A DNA stretch of 64,000 nucleotides. Source: Alistipes ihumii AP11 (GTDB taxonomy: Bacteria; Bacteroidota; Bacteroidia; Bacteroidales; Rikenellaceae). Below, piece after piece: positions 44,094 to 55,581 of the stretch. The DNA is taken from positions 1,922,001-1,986,000 of the forward strand of contig NZ_CP102294.1 in NCBI RefSeq assembly GCF_025144665.1, written 5' to 3'. A program made the translations under genes and the position numbers. The notes under the pieces were generated by a model. It was not told where the DNA came from. It did no database searches and saw only the letters and a list, made by a program, of their open reading frames with translations. Position 1 is the first letter of the stretch; every line of letters starts with the position of its first letter.

Positions 44094-44728
44094 GCCTGCT
44101 TGTAAACGATCCAAGTTTCGTGCCGTAACGCCCTCCCGGCTTCTATGCGGAACGGGGTATCCGTTCGCCGCGACGGAACGGCCTGCCGCCCAAGCCGATT
44201 TTTGTTCTGCCATTTTTGTTCGTTGCGATCCGACGGTTGTCCGACGGCTCTGTTTTTGCCGGTCGGTTGAGAATCTCTGTTCGTGCCGGTACGCAGGCGG
44301 GTACGGTCCGGTAGTTTTCCGTTCTCCGGTTTTCGGAGTAAGGGGCGTTTGCGAGGGGAAGAACCGGAAGCGTGAGTCGGTTGCTTCGGAAATTCGAGTA
44401 CGGAGCCGTCCTTTTCAAGGACTATCCGCGAGCCTGACACGCCGACGGAACGGATGCCGGCCGGGCAGCAGGCGGTCCTTCCGCGTAGACGACGAGGACC
44501 GTTCCCCCGAGCTTTCGTACCCTGCGGATTTCGGCCTTCGAATTTCTGTGCCGGCGTTCCGGAGCCGGGACCGGAAGCTGCGGTGCGACGGAATTCGCGG
44601 ATTTCCGAAAACTCCAGTTCCCTGAACTCCGGGGCCGTACGAGGGCCTGGCTTGTCCGTGCTTCCGCTTCGCCTCCGGCATTCCGCACGATTTCGTGGCG
44701 CTTGCCGGTGCGTGTTCGTTTTCCCGAC
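44094..44728. other. Gene-free stretch before the frr terminator
   Basis: Reading frames are Arg/Ser/Pro-rich and lack domains. Nothing else recognised. Confidence 0.4.
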
Positions 44729-44766
44729 GAAAAAAGCCGCCAGAGAAAAATCTGACGGCTTTTCGG
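44729..44766 (-). terminator. Terminator of pyrH-frr
   Basis: The stem aaaagccgccaga / tctgacggctttt with loop gaaaaa and flanking T-run (minus strand) makes a textbook intrinsic terminator. Confidence 0.85.
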
Positions 44767-44808
44767 TAAAGCGGAGCTCTGGCCCGCTGCCTATTGCATG
44801 CGACCGGA

Positions 44809-45369
44809 TTATACGGTCATGATCTCTTTCTCCTTGCCGGCGAGCAGTTCGTCTACTTTTTTAGAATATTTGTCGGTCAGTTTCTGTACGGACTCTTCTC
44901 CGTCCTTGGCCATATCCTCGGGCATACCGTCTTTCTGGGCCTTTTTGAACGACTCGACCGCGTCGCGTCGCACGGCGCGCATGCCGACCCGGGCCGTCTC
45001 GGCGTCGGCGCGGATCTGCTTGACCAGTTCCTTACGCCTCTCCTCGGTCAGAGGAGGAATGTTCAGCCGGATATGCTCGCCGTTGTTGGATGGCGTCAGG
45101 CCGATGTTGGCAACCAGAATGGCTTTCTCGATCGGCGCGATCATATTCTTCTCCCACGGCTGTACGAGCACGGTCCGGGCGTCGGGCACCGTCACGCTCG
45201 CTACCTGAGAGACCGGAGTCGGCGTTCCGTAATAGTCCACCGTGATTCCGTTGAGCAGGTTCGTGCTTGCGCGGCCGGCCCGTACGGAAGCCAGATCGTC
45301 GATCAGATGGGCCACGATCTTGTCCATTTTGACTTGCGCGGCGTCCAGAATTTCTTTAGGCTCTGTCAT
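44809..45369 (-). CDS. frr: Ribosome recycling factor
   Basis: 186 aa; splits post-termination ribosomes with EF-G. The sequence runs from MTEPKEILDAAQVKMDKIV, through the conserved RAGRAST motif (family usually RTGRAS) and LTEERRKELVKQIR, to the C-terminal helix DKYSKKVDELLAGKEKEIMTV. It follows pyrH by 23 bases in the usual order for the operon. An upstream extension of the frame is dismissed as Arg-rich non-coding. Confidence 0.95.
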   Translation of the reverse strand: MTEPKEILDAAQVKMDKIVAHLIDDLASVRAGRASTNLLNGITVDYYGTPTPVSQVASVTVPDARTVLVQPWEKNMIAPIEKAILVANIGLTPSNNGEHIRLNIPPLTEERRKELVKQIRADAETARVGMRAVRRDAVESFKKAQKDGMPEDMAKDGEESVQKLTDKYSKKVDELLAGKEKEIMTV

Positions 45370-45392
45370 ATCGTTTGTCGTTTTGTTTCGCG

Positions 45393-46118
45393 TCAGTTCC
45401 GTACGACGGTGCCGATCTGCTCGCCGTCGATTACCTTGCGCAGGTTGCCCGGCGTATCCATGTCGAAGACGACGATCGGCAGATCGTTCTGCTTGCACAT
45501 CGTAAAGGCCGTCAGGTCCATCACTTTCAGCTGGCGGCGGTAAACCTCGTCGAAAGTGATCTGCGAAAATTTCTCCGCCGTCGGGTCCTTCTCCGGATCG
45601 GCCGTGTAGATTCCGTCCACGCGCGTTCCCTTGAGCAGCACCTCGGCCTCGATTTCGACGCCGCGCAGCGCCGATGCCGTATCGGTCGTGAAATAGGGAT
45701 TGCCGGTCCCTCCGGCGACGATCACGATCCGCCCTTCTTCCATCAGTTCCAGCGCTTTGGCCTTTGAATAAAGCTCGCCGACAGGCTCCATCCGGATCGA
45801 CGTGAGCACTTGGGCCTTGGCTCCGGCGCTCTCCAGAGCGCCCTGCAAGGCCAGCGAGTTGATGACCGTGGCCAACATGCCCATCTGGTCGCCCTTCACT
45901 CGGTCGAATCCCCGGCCGACTCCGGTCAGACCCCGGAAAATGTTGCCGCCGCCGATCACGATTCCGATCTGCACGCCCTCGGCCGCGATCGCGGCGATCT
46001 GTTCGGCGTAGCTGCCGAGCACTTCCGTGGAAAGTCCGTACTTCTGGGTTCCCATCAGCGATTCGCCGCTGAGTTTCAGTAATATTCTTTTATATATCGG
46101 CATGGCCTGCTTTGTCAT
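45393..46118 (-). CDS. pyrH: UMP kinase
   Basis: 241 aa amino-acid-kinase-fold enzyme making UDP. YKRILLKLSGESLMG is at the N-terminus, the GIVIGGGNIFRG motif and VAGGTGNPYFTTDTASA are conserved. M1 or M6 (46103) may be the start; M6 fits family alignments better. The pair pyrH-frr is the common order. Confidence 0.95.
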   Translation of the reverse strand: MTKQAMPIYKRILLKLSGESLMGTQKYGLSTEVLGSYAEQIAAIAAEGVQIGIVIGGGNIFRGLTGVGRGFDRVKGDQMGMLATVINSLALQGALESAGAKAQVLTSIRMEPVGELYSKAKALELMEEGRIVIVAGGTGNPYFTTDTASALRGVEIEAEVLLKGTRVDGIYTADPEKDPTAEKFSQITFDEVYRRQLKVMDLTAFTMCKQNDLPIVVFDMDTPGNLRKVIDGEQIGTVVRN

Positions 46119-46204
46119 TCGTATGATGTTTCGTCCGTCGGGGGCACGGCATGCGGTATCCGTTTTCGCTACGGCTCCGTCGCGCCGGCTTGCATCCGGC
46201 CGGG

Positions 46205-47065
46205 CTACTCTTCGTTTTTCATCAGTTGCATCAGCTCGTCGAGCTTCGGCGTCAGAATAATTTCGGTACGTCGGTTCTTCGCGCGGGCCTCGGACGTCTT
46301 GGCCGGATCGACCGGAAGCGATTCGCCCCGCCCGGCGGCTATGATGCGGCTCGGCGCGATCTGCTTGTTCTCCAGCAGCAGGCGTACGACGGTCGTCGCC
46401 CGTTTGGCGCTCAGGTCGAGGTTGTCCTTCAGCTGCCCGTTCGAGCGGTAAGGCACGTCGTCGGTATGGCCTTCGACCATGACGTTGATATCGGGATTCT
46501 GCGCCAGAACTTCCGACAGATCGCGCACCGCGCGGGCGCCGTTCGGGTCGATCTCGAAGCTGCCCGAGCGGAACAGCAGCTTGTCATCCATCGACACGTA
46601 CACGTTTCCGTTCCGGATCGAAATGGAAAGTCCCTTGCCCTCGAAGCCGGTCAGCGCGTCGGTCACCTTGCGGCGGATCGCGTCGATCGCCTCCTCGCGG
46701 CTGCGGAGCATGCCTTCCAACTCGGCTACGCGGCGCGAGCGATCGCTGAGCGCCATTTCCTTGTCCTCCAGCTCGCGCAGCATGCGGGCCGACTCGGCCG
46801 ATCCGTCGTCGAGCAGCTGCTTGTAGCGTCGGCGGTAGTCGTTCAACTCGCCCGACAGACGGACCGTGTCGGCTACCAGACGCGCCTTTTCGGCGGCCAG
46901 TTTCTCGTTCTGTCCGATCATGTCGTCCAACCGGTTTCTGGAAGCGGCGAGCTCACCCTCGAGGCGGAGCGCCTCGGCCTTCATCGAATTGAACTTCTTG
47001 TTCGACACGCACGACGATGCGAGCAGAACAACCAGCACGGCAACAATCAGCTTTTTCATATTCAT
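46205..47065 (-). CDS. OmpA-family lipoprotein with coiled coil
   Basis: 286 aa. The lipobox is LLASSC; a coiled-coil/helical region (residues ~25-130, heptad-like Leu/Glu/Arg) precedes a C-terminal OmpA peptidoglycan-binding domain ([18 protein letters not shown]...[15 protein letters not shown]...GRGESLPV). Likely anchors the outer membrane to peptidoglycan across the periplasm. Two adjacent ATGs (47065, 47059) are possible starts. Confidence 0.9.
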   Translation of the reverse strand: MNMKKLIVAVLVVLLASSCVSNKKFNSMKAEALRLEGELAASRNRLDDMIGQNEKLAAEKARLVADTVRLSGELNDYRRRYKQLLDDGSAESARMLRELEDKEMALSDRSRRVAELEGMLRSREEAIDAIRRKVTDALTGFEGKGLSISIRNGNVYVSMDDKLLFRSGSFEIDPNGARAVRDLSEVLAQNPDINVMVEGHTDDVPYRSNGQLKDNLDLSAKRATTVVRLLLENKQIAPSRIIAAGRGESLPVDPAKTSEARAKNRRTEIILTPKLDELMQLMKNEE

Positions 47066-47138
47066 GCGTCGTTTTAGCGCGGCGGCTCCCGATTTTCAGA
47101 CGAGAGCGGCCCTGCAGGCCTATTTTGCCACGAAGATA

Positions 47139-47146
47139 CAAAACTA
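47139..47146 (-). promoter_or_regulatory. -7 box of the OmpA lipoprotein gene
   Basis: TAGTTTTG on the minus strand, about 75 bases before the start codon. Confidence 0.5.
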
Positions 47147-47248
47147 TTTACAATGTGCAAGGCGGCTCTTTCGATAAATCGCCTGCCCGCCGGTACGGAA
47201 ACGCTCGCAGGGAGAGACTCCAGAGAATCGATTGTGCGACTAAATTAC

Positions 47249-47256
47249 TATCTTTG
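47249..47256 (+). promoter_or_regulatory. -7 box of dxs-leuS
   Basis: TATCTTTG, 21 bases before the dxs ATG. Confidence 0.65.
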
Positions 47257-47277
47257 TCAGTCAATTCGGATCTCGCC

Positions 47278-49161
47278 ATGACAGCTTCGCCGTACAAATA
47301 TCTTTATCAGGTCGATTCGCCCCGGGACCTTCGACGGCTCTCGCCGGACGAGTTGCGGGCCTACTGCGGCGAGCTGCGGCATTTCATCATCGAGCAGCTT
47401 TCGGCCAATCCGGGGCATTTGGGGTCGAGTCTGGGAGTCGTCGAGCTGGCCGCCGCGCTGCACTACGTCTTCGACACGCCGAACGACAAGCTGATCTGGG
47501 ACGTGGGCCATCAGGCTTATGCCCACAAGATCATCACGGGTCGGCGCGACCGGTTCCTGACGAATCGCAAGCTGAACGGGTTGAGCGGTTTCCCGAGCAT
47601 GAGCGAAAGCGAGTACGACGCGTTCGGCACGGGACACGCCTCGACTTCGATCTCCGCCGCGCTGGGCATGGCCGCCGCGTCGGCTCTGAGGGGCGAGAAG
47701 CGCGAGGTGATCGCCGTGATCGGCGACGGCGCGCTGACCGGAGGACTGGCTTTCGAGGGACTCAACAACGCCGGAGCCGCGAACACCGACCTGCTCGTGA
47801 TCCTGAACGACAACCGCATGGCGATCGATCCGAACGTCGGGGCGCTGAAGGAGTATCTGCTCAGCATCTCGACGTCGAAGCGTTATAATAAAGTTAAGAA
47901 CCGCACGTGGACCCATTTGGAGCGGATGCCCCGACTTCGGGGGCTGATCCAGAAGGTGGGCGGAGCGCTGAAGCAGGGTTTCTTACAGCAAAGCAACCTG
48001 TTCGAGAGCCTGCACTTCCGCTATTTCGGGCCCGTCGACGGGCACGACGTAGTCCAGCTGACCCGCGTGCTGGGCGATTTGAAGGAGATACCCGGGCCGA
48101 AGCTGTTGCATGTGCTGACGGTCAAGGGCAAGGGCTACCGGCCGGCCGAAGAGCACCAGCGGATATGGCATGCGCCGGGCATGTTCAATCCCGAGACCGG
48201 GGAGCGGATGCAGCATGCCGAGAGCGGCCGTCCCCCGCTCTATCAGGATGTTTTCGGCGAGACGATTCTGGAGCTCGCGCGGGTCGACGACCGTATCGTC
48301 GGCATTACGCCCGCGATGCCTACCGGATGCTCGCTGAATCGGATGATGGCCGAGATGCCGGAGCGTTGCTTCGACGTCGGCATAGCCGAGGGACATGCCG
48401 TCACGTTCTCGGCCGGGCTGGCTGCGGCCGGCATGATCCCGTTCTGCAATATCTATTCGTCGTTCATGCAGCGGGCCTACGATAACGTAATCCACGACGT
48501 GGCGCTCCAGCATCTGAACGTCGTGATGTGCCTCGACCGGGCAGGGCTGGTCGGCGAAGACGGACCGACGCATCACGGAGTGTTCGACATTGCCTGCATG
48601 CGCTCGATTCCGAACCTGACGATCGCCTCGCCGATGAACGAGATCGAGTTGCGGAACCTGATGTACACGGCCTCGCTGGGACGAGGACCGTTCGTGATCC
48701 GCTATCCGAAGGGCGAGGGCGTCACGCCGCAATGGCGGCAGCCGTTCGAGGAGGTACCGCTCGGGCGCAGCCGGTTGCTATGCGACGGCTCGGACGTGGC
48801 CGTGCTGACGTTCGGTCCGGTCGGAAACGCGGCGGCGGCGGCCATACGCCGCGCCGCGGCCGAAGGCGTGTCGGCCGCCCACATCGACCTGCGTTTCGCC
48901 AAGCCGTTGGACACGGACCGTCTGCATGCGACGGGACGGAAATTCCGTCGCATCGTCACGGTCGAGGACGGCGCGATAGCCGGGGGCGTCGGATCGGCCG
49001 TGCTCGAGTTCATGAACCGCAACGGCTATGCGCCCGAGATCGACATGCTCGGCGTGTCCGATCGTTTCGTCCGTCAGGGAACCCAGTCGCAGCTCCGCGC
49101 AATTTGCGGCATCGACGAGCGAAGCATCTACGAGGCGATTATGAAAAGCAAACAGCAATAA
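47278..49161 (+). CDS. dxs: 1-deoxy-D-xylulose-5-phosphate synthase
   Basis: 627 aa thiamine-diphosphate enzyme, first step of the MEP isoprenoid pathway (pyruvate + glyceraldehyde 3-phosphate). TPP motif GDGALTGG...NDN, the [14 protein letters not shown] segment, and the second-domain [15 protein letters not shown] with the catalytic Glu are all seen. The ATG at 47278 fits the promoter; the frame extends upstream across it. leuS follows 11 bases after the stop, so a dxs-leuS operon is likely. Confidence 0.95.
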   Translation: MTASPYKYLYQVDSPRDLRRLSPDELRAYCGELRHFIIEQLSANPGHLGSSLGVVELAAALHYVFDTPNDKLIWDVGHQAYAHKIITGRRDRFLTNRKLNGLSGFPSMSESEYDAFGTGHASTSISAALGMAAASALRGEKREVIAVIGDGALTGGLAFEGLNNAGAANTDLLVILNDNRMAIDPNVGALKEYLLSISTSKRYNKVKNRTWTHLERMPRLRGLIQKVGGALKQGFLQQSNLFESLHFRYFGPVDGHDVVQLTRVLGDLKEIPGPKLLHVLTVKGKGYRPAEEHQRIWHAPGMFNPETGERMQHAESGRPPLYQDVFGETILELARVDDRIVGITPAMPTGCSLNRMMAEMPERCFDVGIAEGHAVTFSAGLAAAGMIPFCNIYSSFMQRAYDNVIHDVALQHLNVVMCLDRAGLVGEDGPTHHGVFDIACMRSIPNLTIASPMNEIELRNLMYTASLGRGPFVIRYPKGEGVTPQWRQPFEEVPLGRSRLLCDGSDVAVLTFGPVGNAAAAAIRRAAAEGVSAAHIDLRFAKPLDTDRLHATGRKFRRIVTVEDGAIAGGVGSAVLEFMNRNGYAPEIDMLGVSDRFVRQGTQSQLRAICGIDERSIYEAIMKSKQQ

Positions 49162-49172
49162 ACGAGAGACCT

Positions 49173-51935
49173 ATGGAATACGACTTCAGGGAAATTGAGA
49201 AGAAATGGCAGAAACGCTGGGCCGAGCGCGGAACCTACCGGGTGAAGGAAGACCCCTCGCGCCCGAAATACTACGTGCTGGACATGTTCCCCTATCCGTC
49301 GGGGGCGGGTCTGCACGTCGGACATCCGCTCGGCTACATCGCTTCGGACATCTATACGCGCTACAAGCGGCTGAAGGGTTTCAACGTGCTGCACCCGATG
49401 GGATACGATGCCTTCGGGCTGCCGGCCGAGCAGTACGCGATCCAGACGGGCCAGCATCCGGCCGTCACGACCGAGCGCAACATCGCGCGTTACCGCGAAC
49501 AGCTCGACAAGATCGGTTTCAGTTTCGACTGGGATCGCGAGGTGCGTACTTGCGACCCGAAATATTACCATTGGACGCAATGGGCCTTTCTGAAAATGTT
49601 CGGCAGCTACTATAGCTACGACGAGAACCGGGCCATGCCGATCGAGCGGCTCGTCGAGGCGTTCGACCGATCGGGAACCGAGGGACTGAACGTGGCGTGC
49701 ACCAAGGAGCTTTCGTTCACGGCTGCCCGGTGGAAAGCGATGGACGAGGCCGAGCGCGAGGGCGTGTTGCAGAACTACCGTCTCGCATTCCGCGCCGACA
49801 CGCTCGTGAACTGGTGTCCCGAACTGGGAACCGTGCTCGCGAACGACGAGGTGAAGGACGGCCTGTCGGTGCGGGGCGGCTATCCGGTCGTGCAGAAGCG
49901 GATGAAGCAGTGGCTGCTGCGCGTGACGGCTTATGCCCAGCGGATGCTCGACGGGCTCGACACCCTCGAATGGAGCGACTCGCTCAAGGAGATCCAGCGC
50001 AACTGGATCGGGCGCAGCGAGGGCGCGCAGATATTCTTCGGACTGAAGGGCTTCGACGAGAAGCTCGAGGTGTTCACGACGCGGGCCGATACGATTTTCG
50101 GGGCCACTTTCATGGTGCTCGCCCCGGAGCACGCGCTGGTCGGTAAGATCGCCGCGCCGGAGCAGCGCGAGGCGGTCGAGCGCTATATCGAGGAGACGAA
50201 AAAACGCTCCGAGCGCGAGCGCATGGCCGACACGAAGCGCGTGAGCGGACAGTTCACCGGAGCCTATGCGATCAATCCGTTCAACGGGACGGAGATACCG
50301 ATCTATATCAGCGACTACGTGCTGGCGGGCTATGGCACGGGGGCTATCATGGCCGTTCCGGCGCACGACAGCCGCGACTACGCTTTCGCAAAGCATTTCG
50401 ACCTGCCGATCATTCCGGTCGTCGAGGGGGGCGACCTTTCGGTCGCGTCGTACGATGCCAAAGCGGGCCGGATGATCAACTCCGATTTCCTGACCGGTAT
50501 GGACGTGAAGGAGGCCATACCGGCGATGATCGCCGAGGTCGAGCGCCGGGGCTTCGGCAGCCGCCGGGTCAACTATCGCCTTCGTGACGCGATTTTCAGC
50601 CGCCAGCGGTACTGGGGCGAACCGTTCCCTATTTACTACAAGGACGACATCGCCCGCCCGCTCGCCGAGGACTGCTTGCCGCTCGAGCTTCCCCCGATCG
50701 AGAACTTCGGCCCGACGGCCGAGGGCGAGCCGCCGTTGGCGCGCGTCGAGGGATGGCAGACGCCCGAAGGGTATCCGTACGAGCTGAGCACGATGCCCGG
50801 TTTCGCCGGATCGTCGGCCTATTACCTGCGCTACATGGACCCGCATAACGACAGCGAACTCGTCTCGAAGCGGGCAAACGAATACTGGCGCAGCGTCGAC
50901 CTGTACGTCGGGGGCATCGAGCATGCGACGGGACACCTGATGTACTCGCGCTTCTGGAACATGTTCCTGTACGATCTGGGCTATGTCTGCGAGCCGGAGC
51001 CGTTCCGCAAGCTCGTCAATCAGGGCATGATCCAAGGCCGGTCGAACTTCGTCTACCGTGTCAAAGGAACGAATCGTTTCGTCTCGCTGGGCCTCAAGGA
51101 CCGCTACGACACGCAGGAGATTCACGTCGACGTCAACATGGTTCGGGGCGACGTGCTCGATCTGGAGGCGTTCCGCCGCTGGAGGCCCGAGTACGCCGAC
51201 GCCGAGTTCGAGCTCGAGGACGGCAAGTACGTTTGCGGTTGGGCTATCGAGAAGATGTCGAAGTCGATGTACAACGTCGTGAATCCCGACCAGATCGTCC
51301 GCGACTTCGGAGCCGACACGCTGCGCATGTACGAAATGTTCCTCGGACCGCTCGAGCAGAGCAAGCCGTGGGACACGAACGGCATCGACGGCGTGCACAA
51401 GTTCCTGCGCCGCTTTTGGCGGATGTTTTTCGACCGCGACGGCCGTCCGGTCGTGACCGACGGCGAGCCGACGGCCGACGAGCTGAAAGTGCTGCACAAA
51501 ACGATCAAGAAAGTGACCGAGGATATCGAGAACTTTTCGTTCAATACTTCGGTCAGCGCTTTTATGATCTGTCAGAACGAACTCGGCGCGCTGAAGTGCA
51601 CGAAGCGGGCCGTACTGGAGCCGCTGGCGGTGCTGATCGCTCCGTTCGCTCCGCACATCGCCGAGGAGATATGGGAGAAGCTCGGACACGAAGATTCCGT
51701 TTTCGACGCGCGTTTCCCGGAGTACGACGAGCGCTGCCTGATTGAGCAGAGCGTCGAATACCCCGTGTCGTTCAACGGTAAGGTCCGCTTCAAGAAAAGC
51801 CTGCCCGCCGCGTTGTCGCCGGCCGAGGTCGAGGCGGCCGTGCTGGCCGACCCGGCCGTCGGCAAATATACCGAAGGCCGGACTCCGAAGAAAGTGATCG
51901 TCGTTCCGGGCAAGATCGTCAACATCGTGCTCTGA
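49173..51935 (+). CDS. leuS: Leucyl-tRNA synthetase
   Basis: 920 aa class-I synthetase. HIGH-type motif HVGHPLG, the CP1 editing domain ([14 protein letters not shown] and [13 protein letters not shown]) and the KMSKS motif are visible; C-terminal anticodon region follows. The start [13 protein letters not shown] is 11 bases from the dxs stop. Confidence 0.96.
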   Translation: MEYDFREIEKKWQKRWAERGTYRVKEDPSRPKYYVLDMFPYPSGAGLHVGHPLGYIASDIYTRYKRLKGFNVLHPMGYDAFGLPAEQYAIQTGQHPAVTTERNIARYREQLDKIGFSFDWDREVRTCDPKYYHWTQWAFLKMFGSYYSYDENRAMPIERLVEAFDRSGTEGLNVACTKELSFTAARWKAMDEAEREGVLQNYRLAFRADTLVNWCPELGTVLANDEVKDGLSVRGGYPVVQKRMKQWLLRVTAYAQRMLDGLDTLEWSDSLKEIQRNWIGRSEGAQIFFGLKGFDEKLEVFTTRADTIFGATFMVLAPEHALVGKIAAPEQREAVERYIEETKKRSERERMADTKRVSGQFTGAYAINPFNGTEIPIYISDYVLAGYGTGAIMAVPAHDSRDYAFAKHFDLPIIPVVEGGDLSVASYDAKAGRMINSDFLTGMDVKEAIPAMIAEVERRGFGSRRVNYRLRDAIFSRQRYWGEPFPIYYKDDIARPLAEDCLPLELPPIENFGPTAEGEPPLARVEGWQTPEGYPYELSTMPGFAGSSAYYLRYMDPHNDSELVSKRANEYWRSVDLYVGGIEHATGHLMYSRFWNMFLYDLGYVCEPEPFRKLVNQGMIQGRSNFVYRVKGTNRFVSLGLKDRYDTQEIHVDVNMVRGDVLDLEAFRRWRPEYADAEFELEDGKYVCGWAIEKMSKSMYNVVNPDQIVRDFGADTLRMYEMFLGPLEQSKPWDTNGIDGVHKFLRRFWRMFFDRDGRPVVTDGEPTADELKVLHKTIKKVTEDIENFSFNTSVSAFMICQNELGALKCTKRAVLEPLAVLIAPFAPHIAEEIWEKLGHEDSVFDARFPEYDERCLIEQSVEYPVSFNGKVRFKKSLPAALSPAEVEAAVLADPAVGKYTEGRTPKKVIVVPGKIVNIVL

Positions 51936-52576
51936 CGGAGACGCTTGTCTGTCGCGCTTGCAGATATGTTTTGACAAGGTTCTCCGGAACGTTTGTCCTC
52001 CCTTGCGATTTCACCCCGACCAAAGGCAAACTGGCCGGGGCGATTTCTGTTTTCGGTCGATTGTCCTGCATTTCTCAGAACGATCGGTTTTCTGATTTCC
52101 GAGTCTAAGCCGGACAGCGGCGGTCCCGTGTGAGACGGCGAAACGGTCTTGTCGTGCCGGCGTATATCCGTGTCAGCGCGATACGGACGTCGGGACCCGT
52201 TGGCTGTCAGGGATACGCCGGTTTTTGCGGTGAGTCCGATCGGGTGCCGATGCCAAGGACCGGATCGACGATGACCGTTTTCATCTCATAAGCTTTTCTG
52301 CACGGATCTTCCGATAGGATCGGTATATCCAAAGTAAGAAACGTTCGTCGATTTTTCGGTTATGTCGGGCTGTCATGCGTTTTTTCAATGGTTTGCCGTT
52401 TGAGATCCGTCCATACTCCCGGTTGCCGGTCGGGCTTTTCGTCCCGTTTTTATCGTTCGGCACTTTCGGTTTCTCCCGGTTACGGGCCGGTCGGGGACGA
52501 AGCGCGTTACGTTCTTTCGGGCGGGCGGGGGCTCGCGGGATACCCGTCTGTGTATCGGTTCTCTGTTGTATTCATA
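51936..52576. other. Intergenic region after leuS
   Basis: Contains a leuS terminator candidate (next entry); the rest has no supported gene up to a hairpin at 52577. Confidence 0.4.
52014..52052 (+). terminator. Terminator candidate of leuS
   Basis: ccccgacca with tggccgggg forms a stem with one mismatch, then cgatttctgttttcgg gives a T-rich tail. Confidence 0.55.
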
Positions 52577-52613
52577 AAAAAGATACCTGCGGAAAACTCC
52601 GCAGGTATCTTTT
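52577..52613 (-). terminator. Terminator of the large lipoprotein gene
   Basis: aaaagatacctgcgga / tccgcaggtatctttt is a 16-bp perfect stem with a 4-base loop and a T-run on the minus strand. Confidence 0.88.
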
Positions 52614-52650
52614 AACCTCGCGCGTGCTTGCGCGGGAATCGGTCTCGGTT

Positions 52651-54849
52651 CTATTTCACCTCTTTTCTTATTTCGTCGAATGCGGCGAAAGGCACTTCCA
52701 TCAGCTTCATTTGAGGTTGCTCGTAGCTTTCGTAGCTGTGGGCTTCTGCGGCCGGCGTCACGTCGAAATGAACCTTTTCGCAGGAAATCCGTTCGAGCAG
52801 GCTGCCCGGTTTCTTAAGCGTGAATTCGGAATGGCGGCCGGGCATGCGGAGCCCCTGGTTCAGTACCGTATTGCCGTCTGCCTTACGGGTCAGCGTCATT
52901 TCCGACGTGCCTATGAAGGCAAGACTGACTCTGTTGGAAGAGACCAGATAGCCGGCTCCCATGAAGTAATCAGCCCCTTCGTAAACGGCGGTCTTTACCT
53001 TGATCGTGTTGAAATCGTCGCTTACCTCGACGGGGAACGGCTCGAAGACGACCTGCTCGTTGATGCCCATCAGATAGAACGTACCTTGCTGCGCCCAGTC
53101 GAACAGGTTGCGTTCGGTGTCGCACAGCACGGTCACCTCGTCGCCTTCGGCGATCTGGAGGAACCATTTGGGACCGTAGGCCTCATTGGCGACGGATTGC
53201 GGGAAGTTGTTGGCTACCAATTCTTCCGGCCCGTAATAGTTGAAGTCGGCGAGTCCCAGACAAACGAGCAGATTGTGCTTGCGATATTCTTCGGCTGTCG
53301 CCTCGTTGACACCGGCGGCGATCGTCACGTCGAACGTGTAGGTCGAATCCTGATTCTGGCTGCCCAGTCCGTTTATCGTTGCCGACCATTCGCCCGGGAG
53401 CTTGTCGAACAGTTGCGATTCTACGCGCGGAATCTCTTGAGTCGAAGCGCTCAGGACCTCCACCTTCGAGTATTCGCCGTTGAGCGCCTGAACGATCAGC
53501 GTATAGGAGGTGCCGGAAGAGAGTCCGCTATAACTGAACGGCAACCCGTTCTCGCCGTTGGCCAAATCGGTATAGTTGTCGGGCAGCGTATCGCCGGCGA
53601 GCGTTACGATTTCTTCGTCCGATAATCCCAGTTCGTTGCGGATTTCGGTTATTTCGGCGGTCGAGGCGGTTACGTATTTGATCATGTCCGCATCGGTCGT
53701 CTTGATATTGAAGAAAATCGTGTTGTACGGATTGCGTCCCTGTCCGTCGTCCTTAAGCTCGTAATCGAGCGCGACGGTAGGCATCGCCGACTGCTTCGTC
53801 GTGAAATTTTTCTGGAACAGGTCCGTGAAGTTCCGGTCGTCGTCGATTCCGACGGCATACACGGTGTAGTTGACGGTCGGTTTCTTGCCGCTGACGGAGG
53901 TGCTGATCGTGTGTTCGAACGGTTGGCTGCCGGCCATCAGGACGCGCTTCCATGCTTCCTTTCCGTACTTCTCGATGTACTGATTGACTACGGCCGTTTC
54001 TTCGATACCGATATAATAGCGGTTCAGAATGGCGCCCGGCACGCAGCGGATCGTTACGCCGGACGAAGTGATCCGGGAGAGCTCGACGGTTATTTCGGCG
54101 GCCGAAACGGAATTTTCTGCTGTCTCGAACGTCAGGGTATCGAGAGCGCTCGTCAGGTTGCCTTCCGCATCGCAGTCGGCCTTCACCAGCAGATACTCCG
54201 TAGCCGGGAATACTTGTGTCAGGTTTTTGTGAACATCCTTTTCGCCATCGGTCAGGGTATAGGTCTTCTCGCCCCGGTCGACCGAGCCGAGCTGTTTCAG
54301 CATGGCGGTCTTGATCCGTTCGGCCTCCGAAGCGCTCTCGCCCTCGATCTGATAGTCCCAGTAGGCTTTCGGAATGGCCAGATGATAATACCGGCTGTCC
54401 GACGTCGGCTTGATATGGTACGAAATGACGGACTGCGTGGCATCGATTATATTGAGCACGCCGTCGTATGCCCCCGTCTTGATCTCGACGGAGACGACGT
54501 TTCCGATCTGATCGCCCATTTTGGCTGCTGCGGCCACGACATATACGGTCGTATCTTTCAGGTTCTTCACTTCGACGAGCGATTCCTTGTCGAGAGTCAG
54601 GGCCGTGCCGTTGGCAAGGATATTTTCGGCCGAGGGAATCAGCATGCCCTTTTCCACGCAGACGTATGCGGCCGCGTCGGCATACTCGGGCGTTGCCGTA
54701 AAGGAAATGCTGCTGGCGGTCGTCGCGCCCGGCGCGATCTTGACGGCAGGCATTTCGGGACCCGACGTGTCGTCGTCCTTGCAGCCCGTCGCACAGAAAA
54801 GCAGAGCGGCGACGAACAGGTTAGCCAAATAGCGTAAATTAAATTTCAT
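52651..54849 (-). CDS. Large surface lipoprotein with FN3-like repeats
   Basis: 732 aa predicted outer-membrane surface lipoprotein. The signal peptide ends CATGC and the next residues KDDD match the acidic export signal of Bacteroidota surface lipoproteins. Three or so ~110-residue segments with FN3/Ig-like beta patterns follow, often ending in 'YTVYA' or 'TSYTLIVQALN'. The C-terminal third (after ~500) looks like a distinct beta-rich domain. Standing alone with its own terminator, it has no SusC/D pair nearby. Function unknown. Confidence 0.72.
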   Translation of the reverse strand: MKFNLRYLANLFVAALLFCATGCKDDDTSGPEMPAVKIAPGATTASSISFTATPEYADAAAYVCVEKGMLIPSAENILANGTALTLDKESLVEVKNLKDTTVYVVAAAAKMGDQIGNVVSVEIKTGAYDGVLNIIDATQSVISYHIKPTSDSRYYHLAIPKAYWDYQIEGESASEAERIKTAMLKQLGSVDRGEKTYTLTDGEKDVHKNLTQVFPATEYLLVKADCDAEGNLTSALDTLTFETAENSVSAAEITVELSRITSSGVTIRCVPGAILNRYYIGIEETAVVNQYIEKYGKEAWKRVLMAGSQPFEHTISTSVSGKKPTVNYTVYAVGIDDDRNFTDLFQKNFTTKQSAMPTVALDYELKDDGQGRNPYNTIFFNIKTTDADMIKYVTASTAEITEIRNELGLSDEEIVTLAGDTLPDNYTDLANGENGLPFSYSGLSSGTSYTLIVQALNGEYSKVEVLSASTQEIPRVESQLFDKLPGEWSATINGLGSQNQDSTYTFDVTIAAGVNEATAEEYRKHNLLVCLGLADFNYYGPEELVANNFPQSVANEAYGPKWFLQIAEGDEVTVLCDTERNLFDWAQQGTFYLMGINEQVVFEPFPVEVSDDFNTIKVKTAVYEGADYFMGAGYLVSSNRVSLAFIGTSEMTLTRKADGNTVLNQGLRMPGRHSEFTLKKPGSLLERISCEKVHFDVTPAAEAHSYESYEQPQMKLMEVPFAAFDEIRKEVK

Positions 54850-55440
54850 AAAAGCAATGTTTAATAATTCGTAAATCTTCTTTTGCGCGGCAATATACGC
54901 TTTTTTTTGTTATTCTGCGAATGAGGAGGTTATGCCCGTTTTTTTTGAAATCGTCACTTCGTAATCGTTTCGGCTCGTATAAGGTATGTTTTGTAAGTAG
55001 TGTGATCGGTTTTTTGACAACATGTTACCGAAAAGGGCGAATACGGTAACAGGAGCGGATTTTGCAGGGCGTGTCTCGAATTGGCCCGGTACCGTCGGGC
55101 CTGCGCGTTGGAATGCCGTTTGTCCGTTTCGCGGAATCGGTATGCGCTCTATCGGGAGCGATGCGGTAGGAGCGATTCTTTTTGCGTTTCGCGCTGTTCG
55201 GACCGAAGGACCGCTTTTCGTCCGAACGGCGAGCTGCTTTCCGGCGGGTAATGCGGACGACTCTCCTTTGTGAGGACGGACGGTCCGATGAAGCGGAAGA
55301 GGGGCGTTGCGGAGCCTTTTCATATGTGGCCGAGCGCAGTTTGACAGGAGGTATGGGAGCAGGACCGGTCGTCGGACGCTTGTCCCTCGGTCCGTGGCCG
55401 AAACCCGGTCGCTCGTATTGCATATTCGGAATAATTGCGC
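54850..55440. other. Intergenic region upstream of the lipoprotein gene and tRNA-Arg
   Basis: AT-rich near 54880-55020, where the lipoprotein promoter should lie (a weak TATATTGC, minus strand, near 54890). Otherwise GC-rich without genes. Confidence 0.4.
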
Positions 55441-55448
55441 TAATTTTG
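55441..55448 (+). promoter_or_regulatory. -7 box of tRNA-Arg
   Basis: TAATTTTG, 12 bases before the tRNA 5' end. Confidence 0.6.
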
Positions 55449-55460
55449 CCGTGTCGCTAC

Positions 55461-55534
55461 GGTTCCGTAGCTCAGTTGGATAGAGCAACAGCCTTCTAAG
55501 CTGTGGGTCGCGCGTTCGAACCGCGCCGGAATCA
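55461..55534 (+). tRNA. tRNA-Arg (TCT)
   Basis: Complete cloverleaf, acceptor GGTTCCG/CGGAATC, anticodon loop CTTCTAA (TCT), TTCGAAC T-loop. CCA not encoded. Confidence 0.93.
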
Positions 55535-55541
55535 CCGGGCT

Positions 55542-55581
55542 CGAAACGTCCTTTGGCCAGTGCCGGAGGACGTTTCGTTTT
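55542..55581 (+). terminator. Terminator of tRNA-Arg
   Basis: cgaaacgtcct pairs with aggacgtttcg and is followed by TTTTG. Confidence 0.75.

Noticed and set aside
44078-44688. Several 88-120-aa minus-strand frames before frr
   Set aside because: Low-complexity Arg/Ser/Pro composition and mutually overlapping; typical of GC-rich non-coding DNA.
49128-51977. 949-aa minus-strand open frame
   Set aside because: Antisense of leuS.
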